Part shown: positions 38,553 to 50,057 of the stretch, in pieces
Layout of the letters: every line of letters starts with the position of its first letter
Position numbering within the stretch: the first letter of the stretch is position 1
Assembly (NCBI GenBank): GCA_020055645.1
Contig: CM034546.1
Location: 71,610,001 to 71,674,000, forward strand
DNA length: 64,000 nt
From: Tomocerus qinae
Lineage: Eukaryota > Arthropoda > Collembola > Entomobryomorpha > Tomoceridae
Reading direction: 5' to 3'
Program-made: the position numbers and the translations under genes
The notes under the pieces: model-generated
Database searches by the model: none
What the model saw: only the letters and a program-made list of their open reading frames with translations
What the model was told of the DNA's origin: nothing

Positions 38553-40090
38553 TTTATATTTAGTTGAGAAATCTACAATAAATATACAATATTATACAGA
38601 CTGAATTAGTAAAGAAAAAAAATATTCTTTTGTTACTATAACATTATAAATAATATTTTCTAGCACTCCTTTTACTTCCACTTTTAAACAATAAATGTTA
38701 TGGCACGAATAAGAGCAGTCGTTTTTATTTGAAATTAATTATTGAACTATGTTAGAGGCCAAACTTTATTCTATGGTATAATAATTTCAAACCCTTTGTC
38801 TGCTATTACAATAATACCATGTATTACCATAGGCAGGATGCACAAATACTTTTATTGTGATTTGTAATTATGATTATGAGTGAGACAGCAAACAATTTTA
38901 GAAAATAATAACAAAAAATTTTCTTCTTAAGCAAAAGTACAAGCAGAAATACAGTTAAATTACTATTTGCTGGCTTTTACAGTAATTGCAATAATTTTGA
39001 TAATTTCCACTACCGCACCGACGTAAATGCTAAGGAGGTTTGTGAACTCTTATACAAACTCTTTTCTGGCTCCATAAGTATTTTCAACATTTACCTAATT
39101 TATATCTCGTGCACTGTAACCTGTAAAGTTGATTATTATAATGAAACAATGAAACTAGTAGCCATCATATTACCTGACTAAATTTAAATAGGTATATAGG
39201 CAATAGGCATCCAGCATAATCATGTGTATTGGACATTAGCAATTAGGAACGTATTATATGACCAGACCAGGAATTTAATCCACGTGGAAGCAGTAAAATG
39301 TTTGCTTAATTTTACGATATTTATAGTCTCTTTGGAAAATATTAGATGTTTTAATCAGGTTTAGGGTACGCTGGGTCCACCCTCATGGCCTTTTTTATGC
39401 ATGCCTAGTGGCGATGCCAGTCCACACAATATACAAACAGACAAACAACATAGGTAAACTTTTTGGTTTTTATTTTTATTATATAGAGATGATATTAATT
39501 GGCATGGGATGGTCGCTAACTCAATAATAGTCTGCATAACCATTATTACCTAGGTAGTATATTATTATTATCTTATTTCTGTAATGACAGAGATTCTTGC
39601 CCTTCCAATTTTCAAACATGTTCCAGACCTCTAATTACCTTTCAAAATTTACAATTAAGCATTAAATAAATCCCAATTGTAGAAATAATATATTTATTAC
39701 ATTTATATAACTGAATTCTCAATAACATTTTAGCCTCGCGTGAGGGGAGCTTAGGTTCTTATAGCATCTATATAATGATATAAATTACACTTCTATATAA
39801 TCGTTTCTACTACATAAACGTACTGTTGACCGTTGTATGAATGTCCGTACCGTTTTGTAATGACTAGACTACCAGTACTGATTTTGCTTTACATTTCAAC
39901 ACGCTTAGGCATAAAAAACTGATCTACAAAATAGTCAACGGTCTATTGATGAAATTCTTATGCGCAGTCGCAAGACTTTAAATTTACATATTTCAACATT
40001 TTTCTAGCACATTCTTTTGTATTATCTGCCATTAAGTTCTATCTCCTCCAAGTCGGCATTAGATTTTGGACAATACTCAAATTCATGAAG
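38553..40090. other. Intergenic region between receptor 2 and MATH-BTB gene 4
   Basis: AT-rich sequence without a supported gene or a recognisable element. The two sides are divergently transcribed (receptor leftward, MATH-BTB rightward), so promoters for both should lie here. Only the MATH-BTB side could be supported. Confidence 0.5.
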
Positions 40091-40532
40091 CTGTCGCACG
40101 TCGCACCATCCCTAAGGGCTCAGATAGTTTATCTGTATAAGATCGGTGCCTGGTGCAGGTTGGTGCTAAATGGAAAAAGGTGGAAGTCGGCCATTGTAGT
40201 CTCCCTTTCTCTTGCAGTTGCAGTCTGCAGTATTGCAATCACTTTTGGAGAGAGCAGTTGTGTTTCAAGTGTCCCAATAAATTCATCATTGAATACTAAT
40301 CAAGATTTCCTGTAAGTTTTTATCATTTCTAGTAAATTAGTTTACACTTTATTTACTTAATCCATTTGATTAGCCCAGTTGCCATTTAGTTTTATTATAT
40401 GTATTTTGAAATGATTTTTCCATGAGATTTCTAAGACGTTGAATTCAATTTACTGTTTTCTTACTCAGGTGTATCAACGCCTAAGCGGTTCACTGAAGTC
40501 TATTGTGCAAAAAGCTGTCTTTAATTGCAGTA
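40091..40532 (+). promoter_or_regulatory. Promoter, leader exon and leader intron of MATH-BTB gene 4
   Basis: TGGTGCAGGTTGGTGC followed by AAGTCGGCCATTGTAGTCTC (about 40151-40203) is shared with genes 3, 5 and 7. A non-coding exon ends at 40313 (GTAAGT). The next starts after the TTACTCAG acceptor at 40469 and runs into the start codon. The layout matches gene 7 (49640-50020) base for base over long stretches. Confidence 0.6.
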
Positions 40533-42309
40533 ATGAGTGCTGGATCTAAACGCCCTCGAAGTCCATTCGAAATGGACAATGTTGACAGTGTGGGAATTAC
40601 TGAGGTAAGATTTTTAATGATTTGTTAATCGTAGTTTTTGTATTTTTTAAATTAAAACTCCGAAAGTAAAGGTTCTAAAATAATTTTTTTAAATGATTCT
40701 TGGCATTTTTAATATTTGTTGTTTGGACGGTTTTAAGATCTACTTTTTTCCAATTTAGCTAACGGAAGACGTGTATACTTGCCGTTGGCATATCAATAAT
40801 TTCAAGAAAATATTCGAAAATAGAAATCCGATGGATAAAATAATGTCACCTGTGTTCAAAAATTCTAACGACGCCTCAAAACAACTGCAATGGTAACTTT
40901 TTCTTCAATGATGTGCATACAAAAGAATAACTAAATTATTCGTATTAAATAACATGTATGAATGACATACTTAAACTGATAATTAACACAAGTTATAATT
41001 TATGTTTAATAGGCAATTTAGTATCAAGTCATCGCAGAACAACATTTATCTACGTTTGTATTTGGTCAATTACAAAGAGCCAACGGAGGTTGGATTACAA
41101 TTTGCATTACTGGACTCTCAAAACAAGCCAAGAAAAACAAGTAATTATCTTTCTCTATTCTACCTGATAAAATATAGAAACATAATATACATTCGGAAGT
41201 TGATATTTATTTCTCTTCTATATGTATTTGCAGAAACTAAGGACTATACATTCATTTCCTCCGATGACGAGTTTTGCATAAGCAAAATGGTAAAAATTGC
41301 GAAATTATTTGATCCATCAAATAACTTGCTAGAAGAGGACACTCTCAGAATCCACTGCCGAATCACGGTGAAAGTAATTACAAGTCAACTATTTCCTGGT
41401 CCAAAAGCAGAAGCTGGAAAATACGCTGCCTCCGGTAAAAATTGTTTTACTTCGGATTTGGATAAACTTTTTTCAACTTCAGCTCTGTCGGATGTCTCTA
41501 TTCAGACCACTTCCGCCACTTTGAAGGCACACAAAGCTATTCTCTCTTGTAAGCTATTTTACTTCTCATAATACATTATCTATATAATAGCTGTATTAGT
41601 TTTAGAAGCCAAATCTATTAAGTAAAGAATCCTAATAATTGTATCTAATATCAACTTTGTTTTAAATGTATAGGTCGAAGTTCTTTCTTCGCGGCCATGT
41701 TCCGAAACCAAATGTTCGAGTCCATCAACAGCATTGTGAAAATTTTGCATTTCGACCATGGCATCGTCAGTGCGATGCTGAAATACATTTATTGGTATGA
41801 AATTGTTGAGTTCCAATATTATTATTACTTATTTATAAAAAACGACTTACACGATCGTTTCGTGAACAGAATTGAAAGCAAAGAATGTTTTTTAATTTAG
41901 TGGGGAGATATCTGAAGACGTCCTGGCAACAAATTGCCTTGAGATTTTCAAAATTGCGCATTTGTATTATATCAAAGGATTGAAAGAAGAAGCTGAGGAA
42001 TATGCTGCTTCCCACCTCTCTATTGAAAACGTCGTGGACTCACTCATTCTTGCCGACATGTATGAAGTCCCGAATCTGAAGGAGAAAGCCATCGAATTTT
42101 TCAATATGTAAGCTTTAACCAAAAATTCTTATTGATCTATTTTAATTTGCTTTCTAAAAGCTAAACTTAATTACTTTGGCATGTAATAATTTAATATTAC
42201 TATTGATGCATATAGGAACAAAGCCAAATTGATGAATACTGGAGGATCTAAGAAAATCACTGACTACAAACCTTTGTTATTGCTGGAACTATATCATCGT
42301 ACTCACTAA
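40533..42309 (+). CDS. MATH-BTB protein 4 (SPOP-like adaptor)
   Basis: Predicted Cullin-3 adaptor. The exons are 40533-40604, 40759-40892, 41013-41140, 41234-41548, 41674-41794, 41901-42107 and 42216-42309, joining to 356 residues. The N-terminus MSAGSKRPRSPFEMDNVDS carries a short basic patch. MATH is about 25-170 (EDVYTCRWHINNF). BTB is about 190-290 (LSDVSI...LKAHKAILSC, ending KYIYWCGE). A helical tail ends LLELYHRTH. It is closest to genes 6 and 7, with high identity in BTB and the tail. The start is fixed by the spliced leader and by alignment with gene 6. Confidence 0.88.
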
Positions 42310-43140
42310 ATGGAGCAATTATGTCGAAATGCTGTAATTGTTATTATTTTGTGTAATCATGTTGTCAATTGTGAATGTTACTTGTGAGAATATCTTATCT
42401 TATGTCGTTGTTATGAATTGTTAAGATGTTATTTAATTATTTGATTTGATTTATATACTTTATTTATATAATATAGTTAATTATTTATACTGAATATAAT
42501 GTTTGTAATTATTTGTTTCATAATACACATTTTATGGATCTGATTATGTTCTTCTGATGATTTGTTTGTGTTATTTGCTTTATTAACTTATTATTATATC
42601 GATTTTTTGGTTGATCTGATTTATTTGTTGAGCAAAATACCCTTAGAGCATTATAATTTTGCACATAGCATACCACGTATTGTACACATTAATTATAGTT
42701 AAAATTAATCCTATAACTAACCCTTTATGATGAATTATCAATAAATCCCTTTCCATAAATTCATATTTATAAGTACAATTTATTAACATTTCTGGAAAAG
42801 GGTTATGTGCATCCTATGAGTACAAAATCCAAACTAACAACATCGTTCCTCTTTTTGTATATTTCCACTTCAAAATTATATAGCGTTATAAAGGAAAGGA
42901 TAGACTTCTTTACATAGTCAAGGCATTTGAATACGGTAGTAATTAAATCATTGGAGGAGTTCATATCAATAGTAAGTAGTTGAAACGCGAGACAATTTTG
43001 TTTTAAAAAAATATTATTTTGACTTTGGAAGCTCGAAACGATAATTTAATAAGTACAGTTGCTGCGTCTGCGTCGGATTCCACCATCTTGGCCACCAAGC
43101 TTCTTCAATATTCATGCACCAGGTTCAGAGCTAGTTGCTG
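42310..43140. other. 3' flank of MATH-BTB gene 4
   Basis: There is no gene. The 3' UTR and flank resemble those of genes 6 and 7 (TTGTGTAATCATGTTGTCAATTG-type sequence). After about 42700 the region shows nothing recognisable until the promoter of gene 5. Confidence 0.5.
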
Positions 43141-43597
43141 CCTTGTGCCATTTCAAACGTTGTGAAAGTCAGCCATTGTTGTCTTTGTCTCTCATTTCCT
43201 AGTAGTAGTACATTCATAGTTGAATTTGAAGAGGATGCTTGTCTACGTTTCCCGTATAGTCTACGATCAAGAAATCAACGTTAATTTTTAATTTTCTGCA
43301 GTTTTTAATAAATAAACTGATTGTTATACAAAATAATATACTTATTAGTATCTACAATAATTCGCCGGAATAAACCTCATCTTCATTTCTTACTTCACCC
43401 GGTAAGATGTTAACTCAACTTTTTATTTTTTAAATTCCTTGCTTACATTTTGCATATTAAAAAAATGGAATCGGTTGCCTTGCCCATTTATTTTAACATT
43501 TCGACTTTTTTCGATCTCGTTTTTTATCTCTCAGGTATACGCAAACGGTTCATCTGAAGTCCTCTACTCTAATCATCAGCTCTACGTAACTGGAATA
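43141..43597 (+). promoter_or_regulatory. Promoter and spliced leader of MATH-BTB gene 5
   Basis: GCCATTTCAAACGTTGTG and AAGTCAGCCATTGTTGTCT (43147-43184) are almost the same as upstream of gene 3. A leader exon ends at about 43400 (GTAAGA). The next begins at 43535 after TCTCTCAG and holds 63 bases before the ATG. Confidence 0.55.
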
Positions 43598-45314
43598 ATG
43601 AGTGCAGCTAAACGGTCTCGGAGTAGTTATGTAACGGACAACGCTGACAATGTTGCAGTTACGAATGTAAGACTTTTAATGATTTACTTGTAAAATGAGG
43701 CATTCCATTCTTGAAACTCAAAATCATAGAAAATATAGTAAGGAATAATAATAATTATTTATCTTAATGAAAAATGTAATCCTTTTTGAAGTGTGTATTT
43801 ATTTTATTGTTTTATGTTTAGTACCAGGAAAATGTGTATACTTTTCGGTGGAATGTTAAGAATTTCAGGGAACGAATGCAATTCAAGGAAACTGGGATTG
43901 AATTATTTTCTCCTGTATTCAAAAACCCAAAAGACAACTCAAAGGGACGACAATGGTAACTTATGTATTTAAATTATATTTCTACTTGTGGTATTTATTA
44001 ATTATAATTATTATATCTATTAAAGTAGTAATGATTCCGTAATTATATTGAATAGGAAACTAAGTTTGGAAATAAACAGTGTGGACTATTTCTCTATCCG
44101 TGTTTATTTGGTCAATTTTAAAACGGAGACGAACTTTAGATTACAATTGGATTTACTCAACTCCAAAAATTCATACAGGAAAGGTAATTGCATTTCTTTA
44201 GTGTTCATTCAATTAAATAGAAGAATTAATGTTACTCATTTAACATGAAATATTGTTTTATGCACAGTAACCAGCAACTACACTTTCGACCACTCTGGTG
44301 ACAAATTTTGTGCCTACCAATTCGTCAAACTTCCGGATTTACTGAAGCCAGAAAATGAATTGTTAGAAGATGATACCTTTAAAATCAACTGCCAAATCAC
44401 GGAGAAAACAATTTCTACTCCTAAACTTTCTCCGGAAAAAGCAAAATCCGAGATGCAAGCTGCCATCCGCAAAAATTATATCGTTTCTGATGTCGCTAAA
44501 CTGTTTAACTCTCCAACTCTGTCGGATGTCTTTATCGAGACCAAATCAGTCACTTTGAACGCACACAAAGCCATACTCTCATGTAATTTTTCATAAATCT
44601 AATCCTAAACAATTTCCATGATTCTTTAATTGAAAGTCAGGAAAGTAAAAAATCTGCTGGTATTAATTATTTAATATTGTGCTATTTCTTTTACTTTTAC
44701 ATGTAGGCCGAAGCTCTGTTTTCTCAGCCATTTTCAATAATGAAAAACCTGAATTGGACGAAACAGTGGAGATTCTGGATTACGACCATGATGTCGTGAA
44801 TGCCATGCTGCAGTACATTTATTGGTAAGAATTAATTTCTGTATTTTCAGTGATACAATTTTATTTAATATTCAACTCTTAATTTCAAAATCGCTTTTAT
44901 ATATTTAGTGGAGAAACAGTTGAAGATATTATGTCCAGAAAGTTTCAAGAGATGTTCCGAATCGCAATAACGTTTAATATCAAGGGATTGAAGGAAGATG
45001 TTGGACAGTATATGACTAGACGACTCTCTCTGGAAAATGTGGGCGAAATCCTCATCACTGCCGACAAGTATGCAGTGCCGAATCTGAAATCAAAAGCCAT
45101 CACATTTTTCAACATGTAAGTTTGAATCCCCAATTCTTACAAATATCCAAAACATACTTTTTGCACACTATATATAAAGACTACAATATTATAATTTAAT
45201 AAATATTATATTACTATGGATTGTAGGAACAAAGACAAATTGGTTGAAGAAACCGAGAAAATTATGAAATACAAACCTGCTTTACTTCTGGAACTCTACC
45301 ATCAGACTATTTAA
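43598..45314 (+). CDS. MATH-BTB protein 5 (SPOP-like adaptor)
   Basis: Predicted Cullin-3 adaptor. The exons are 43598-43666, 43822-43955, 44056-44183, 44268-44582, 44707-44824, 44909-45115 and 45227-45314, joining to 352 residues. The N-terminus is MSAAKRSRSSYVTDN. MATH is about 24-170 (ENVYTFRWNVKNF). BTB is about 190-289 (LSDVFI...LNAHKAILSC, ending QYIYWCGE). A helical tail ends LLELYHQTI. Exon 5 is one codon shorter than in every paralogue, and the C-terminal tail is also shorter. It is the most divergent member of the gene 4-7 group. Confidence 0.87.
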
Positions 45315-47468
45315 TTGAATTGAAGAACGATTTACTCCAGGGTCTGTATAATATTTATTGGATGATTTCACAAATTGTAGTTGTAGTAGATATTGATTTT
45401 TCGTGTTAAAGGTGTAATAATATGTACTAAATGAATTTTTTGATAATCGATGTGTTTATTGTATTTTGGATTTAAATGTTCTTATTGATGATTTCTTAAC
45501 CTACCCTCACTATTAATGAATTTCGTACGTATCTGTACTTATGATTTATACGTGTATAAATTCCTATACTTTGTGAAATGTCTATATATTTCATTATTGT
45601 AAATACTTCATATGATTTATATGAGTGTTACGTTATGTGGAAATTGAAGTGTAGTCGAATTGTTATTTTGTTATGCTATAAGGGTAGTTAGTTATAAGTA
45701 TGAATGTTGGCATTTAGTTAGCGGAAACCCTTGCTGATAATTTTCTATTTACCCCACTTTTTGCATTGATATTAGTTTTAAATAGCCTTTTGTTGATGAA
45801 CTGTTAATAAATTCACTCTTAAATTCAAATATTTTTTACATAGTTTTTATTTCACCGACAATAATGAGTTTGAGTGTGCTTTTGTATCGTTACATAATAG
45901 CTGGGCTACATATTTTAGGTCGTTGCAATTTCTTCTTAAGAGAGGGATAGATCCCATTCAGGCATCCTTTGTCTTTAATGACAATTAACATTTTGGTTAT
46001 AAAGACTTTGTTTTCTCTAATTGTAAGGCAAGACATTGATAAGGCCCTTCTAAGAGTTTAGAAAATTCTTAACACAACACGACACACAACACAGGTTCTC
46101 TTTGACTCTGTAGTATAAATGGTTCGTTCCAATAAATGAAATAGGATGAAATCAGATTAGGCTTGAAATAAATATAAAAATTGACAACACAAGCATACTC
46201 TACAATGTAAATCGGACAAAATCGGATGAATTGAATGAAGTCTTATCAAATCGCATAAAATCGGATGCAATATAAACGAAAATTAATACCAATAGTTTTT
46301 CTTCGGTTCCCTAATTGAGATTAACATAGAAAGACAACATCTTGTTATCCATGCATAAAATCCTTGCATAAGTTGGTTTTAAAGATAATAATATTATAGG
46401 TACTAATGAACCCATATAGATAGAAAGATATTATAGGTACGCATGTGTATACTTTTTTTAGATATCCCAGCTTTGAAGTTTATTTTGTAAACCTGAAATT
46501 TACTAAGAGACATTTATTTGACCTCAAAAAATCTACTTTTCATAGTTCTGTTAACTGTGCTTAATAAATTAATATTTCGAATTTCCAAAGTTAAAATATT
46601 ATTTTTAAAAATCTTAATTTTGTCCCGAGTTGCAAACTACATACAATTGACATCAAGCACGTATCCAGGAATTAGACCAAGGGAGGGCCCACCAAAATAT
46701 ATTGATAAAAAGAAGACATATTCGCGCGAAGCGCGAAAAATTTTTGGAACTATATCTATTTTAGACAAAAAAATCATCTTTTTCTGGAAATTTAGGGGGG
46801 GCCCGGGCCCCACCGGCCCCCCCTCGGGATACGTGCTTGATTGATATGGACTCATCTTATGATTTGATGACTAACATTCCCAAAAGCGTTGTCTTTGCAA
46901 AGGAATCTTTCTTTTCATTTGTAAGGTATTATACAATAATTTTTCAGGCAAATTGCACCAACTGTTGTTGTTTTGGATTATGTATCCTTTTTAATTTAAT
47001 ATTACTATAAGGTGTTACATGCTGCACAATCGACATAGTCAATTTAAAAAGGTAGCTACAGAAAATATTTTTATGATTAATTACCACCTGCATACAATTA
47101 AAATAAAACGAAATAATTTGAATATGTTTATAAAATGTACTAATATATTTAGAACGGGATTTATTGGTAATTCATCATAAAGAGCTATAGATACAAATAA
47201 GTATAACTATAATTAATGTGTACAATATATGGTATGCAATGTGCAAAATTATAATGCTCTAAGTATATTTTGTCCATTAAACATGTCTTCTAAATAAACA
47301 AAATACACCCACAAAGTGTATAATAATTATGAATCAAGTAATTAAAGACATTGCATTGAGTAAATCACTAAATCAAATAAATTAAGTAATCAATCAATCA
47401 ACATTAACAATTTACAACATGATTACACAAAAAACAAAAACTGCCGAGTTTCGGGAGAAATTTTCCAT
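45315..47468. other. Convergent intergenic region, MATH-BTB genes 5 and 6
   Basis: The 3' ends of genes 5 (forward) and 6 (reverse) face each other. No gene was found. The stretch holds the MITE at 46654-46839, and its right part (about 47100-47468) is the 3' flank of gene 6, similar to those of genes 4 and 7. Confidence 0.5.
46654..46839. mobile_element. hAT-like MITE, 186 bp
   Basis: The ends are CAAGCACGTATCCAGG and CGGGATACGTGCTTG. The flanks are ATTGACAT (46646-46653) and ATTGATAT (46840-46847), an 8-bp duplication with one difference. The interior contains the palindromic CGCGCGAAGCGCG and a G/C run. It belongs to the same family as 31869-33786 and 35469-35642. Confidence 0.85.
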
Positions 47469-49202
47469 TTAGTGAGTCCCATGATATAGTTCCAGCAATA
47501 ACGAAGGTTTATAGTCAGTGATTTTCTTAGATCCTCCAGTCTTCATCAATTTGGCTTTGTTCCTTATATACATCAATAGTAATATTAAATTAGAATTACT
47601 TGCCAAGGTAATTTAGATTACTTTTAGGTAATCATAATAATATTTAAATAAATCAATACAAATTAATTAAAACCTTACATATTGAAAAATTCGATGGCTT
47701 TCTCCTTCAAATTCGGAACTTCATACTTGTCGGCAAGAATGAGTGAGTCCACAACGTTTTCAATAGAAAGGTGAGAAGTAGCATATTCCTCTGCTTCTTC
47801 TTTCAATCCTTTGATATCATACAGATGCGCAATTTTGAACATCTCAAGGGAATTTGTTGCCAGGACGTCTTCAGATATCTCTCCACTAAATAAAAATTAT
47901 ACTTTGCTTTCAATTCTGTTTTAACCACAACAACGAACCGATCGTGTAACTTATTTGCCTAAAAATCAATAATATTAGAAATCAACAATTTCATACCAAT
48001 AAATGTATTTCAGCATCGCCATGACAATATCATGGTCGAAATGCAGAGTTGTCACAATGTTGGTGATGGGCTCGGACATTTCGTTTTGGAACATCGTCTC
48101 GAAGAAAGAACTTCGACCTGTATATTTAAAATAAATAAATACAAGCCTTCCTTACTTAATAGATTTTGCTTCTAAAATAATAAAATCATTGATAATAAAG
48201 TACTATGAGAAATAAAAAAGCTTACAAGAGAGAATAGCTTTGTGTGCCTTCAAAGTGGCGGATGTGGTCTGAATAGAGACATCTGACAGAGCTGAAGTTG
48301 TCAATAGTTTAGCCAAGTCCGAAGTAAAATAATTTTTACGGGAGGCATTTTCAGCTTTTGCTTTTGGACCAGGAAATACTTGACTTGTATTTACTTTCAC
48401 CGTGATTCGGCAGTTGATTCTGAGAGTGTCTTCTTCCAGCAAGTTTTTTGATGGATCAAATAATTTCGCAGTTTCTACTGTTTTGGTTATACAAAACTCA
48501 TCGTCGGAGGAAATGAATGTATAGTCGTCTGTTTCTGCAAATATATATAAATAGAAGAGAAATAAATATAAACTCCTGAATACTGTTTCTAAATTTTATC
48601 AGGTAAAATAGAGAAATACAATTACCTGTCTTTCTCGGCTTGTCTTGGGAGTCCAGCAATTCAAATTGTAATCCAACCTTCGTTGGCTCTTTGTAATTGA
48701 CCAAATACAAACGTAGATAAACATTGTTCGTCGTTGGCGGGATACCTAATTTCCTATAAGCGTAAATTGTATTAATTATCAGTCTACGTGTGCCATTCAT
48801 ACATGTTATTTAATACGAATAATTTAGTTATTCTTTTGTATGCACATCATTAAAGAAAAAAATTACCATTGCAGTCGTTTTGAGGCGTCGTTACAATTTT
48901 TGAACATAGGGGACATTATTTCATCCGTTGAATTTCTATTTTCGAATTTTTCCTTGAAATTATTGATATTCCAACGGTAAGTATACACTTCTTCCGTTAA
49001 CTAAATTGGAAAAAAGAAAATCTTTAAACCGTCCAAACAACAATTACTACATGAGACTAAGAATCATATTCTTTAAAAATTTCACAGGCATTAACTGACA
49101 CTGCGATTAACAAATGATTGAAAATCTTACCTCAGTAACTCCCACACTGTCTACGTTGTCCATTTCGAAAGGATTTCGAGGGCGACTAGATCCAGCTCTC
49201 AT
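47469..49202 (-). CDS. MATH-BTB protein 6 (SPOP-like adaptor)
   Basis: Predicted Cullin-3 adaptor and the only member of the cluster on the reverse strand. The exons, in transcript order, are 49202-49131, 49000-48867, 48753-48626, 48534-48226, 48117-47997, 47885-47679 and 47562-47469, joining to 354 residues. The N-terminus is MRAGSSRPRNPFEMDNVDS. MATH is about 25-168, BTB about 188-288 (LSDVSI...LKAHKAILSC), and the tail ends LLELYHGTH. Identity with genes 4 and 7 is high. Unlike them, it lacks the conserved spliced leader: the reverse strand upstream of the ATG resembles the outer part of the gene 4 promoter joined directly to the start codon region. Confidence 0.88.
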
Positions 49203-49640
49203 TATTTCAATTATGGGTAGCTTAAAGCTTATATCCAGATAAACTATTTGAGTAGGTGCTTGTTTCCGATTGATTCCGACATGGAAACACAGGCGGTGTG
49301 GCTTTACAGGAGCTGGGAATCACAGGACGAGTGGAATTACCGACACTTCCAAAAGTCGTATTAATTAAGAAAAGGTTCCTTTTTGTTTTTGATCATACTA
49401 AAAAAGTAAGAGTGATTTTGTATGTAATGAGTAAGAGTATGCTATGAGAGGCAACATTTGAAGTCATGTAATTTAATCATATCTAAAAAAATTCAGTAAA
49501 ATGAAAATACTGCTTCGTATTAACTGCCCTTAAATCATATCTCCCCCCCAGTCAGCAGTTCTCCCTAATAGATTTTGGGAAATATTCAAATTTTATGAAG
49601 CCGTGGCACCGTCACCTCAGGCCATTTATCTGCATAGATA
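49203..49640. other. Divergent intergenic region, MATH-BTB genes 6 and 7
   Basis: This is the spacer between head-to-head paralogues, with no gene. The reverse strand near 49230-49265 carries CAAATAGTTTATCTGGATATAAG, similar to a block in the gene 4 leader. The middle (49270-49370) is GC-richer and was not recognised. Confidence 0.45.
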
Positions 49641-50057
49641 GGTGCCTGGTGCAGGTTGGTTGGTGCCATTTGAAAAGCGGTGTAAGTCGGCCATTGCTGT
49701 CTCTCTTTGTTTTGTATTCCGCAGTATTGCAATCACCATTGGAGAGAAAGGTTGTGTTTCCAGCTTTCCAGTAAATTTTTCATTGAATAGTAATCAAGAT
49801 TTTCCGGTACGTTTTTATCATTTTTAGCAAATTAGTTGTATACTTTATCTACATTTTCCATTTGATTCGCCCAGTTGCCATCATTAGATATACTTTGAAT
49901 GTTTGAAATGATTTTTCCATATTGTTGATTGTGTTTAATTTGCTATTATTTTCTTACTCAGGTGTTCCAAAAACGTTATCTTAAGTCGATTGCTGCAAAA
50001 AGCTGTCTATAATTGGATTGATGAGCGTTGGCTAATTGCCCTCGAAATCCTTTCAAA
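49641..50057 (+). promoter_or_regulatory. Promoter, spliced leader and lost start codon of MATH-BTB gene 7
   Basis: The GGTGCCTGGTGCAGG and AAGTCGGCCATTGCTGTCTC blocks match gene 4. The leader exon ends near 49806 with a GTACGT donor, and the second leader exon starts after TTACTCAG (49962). The ancestral ATG at 50021 is followed by a net 2-base deletion, so it reads only four codons to TAA. Translation would have to start at the ATG at 50058. Confidence 0.6.
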
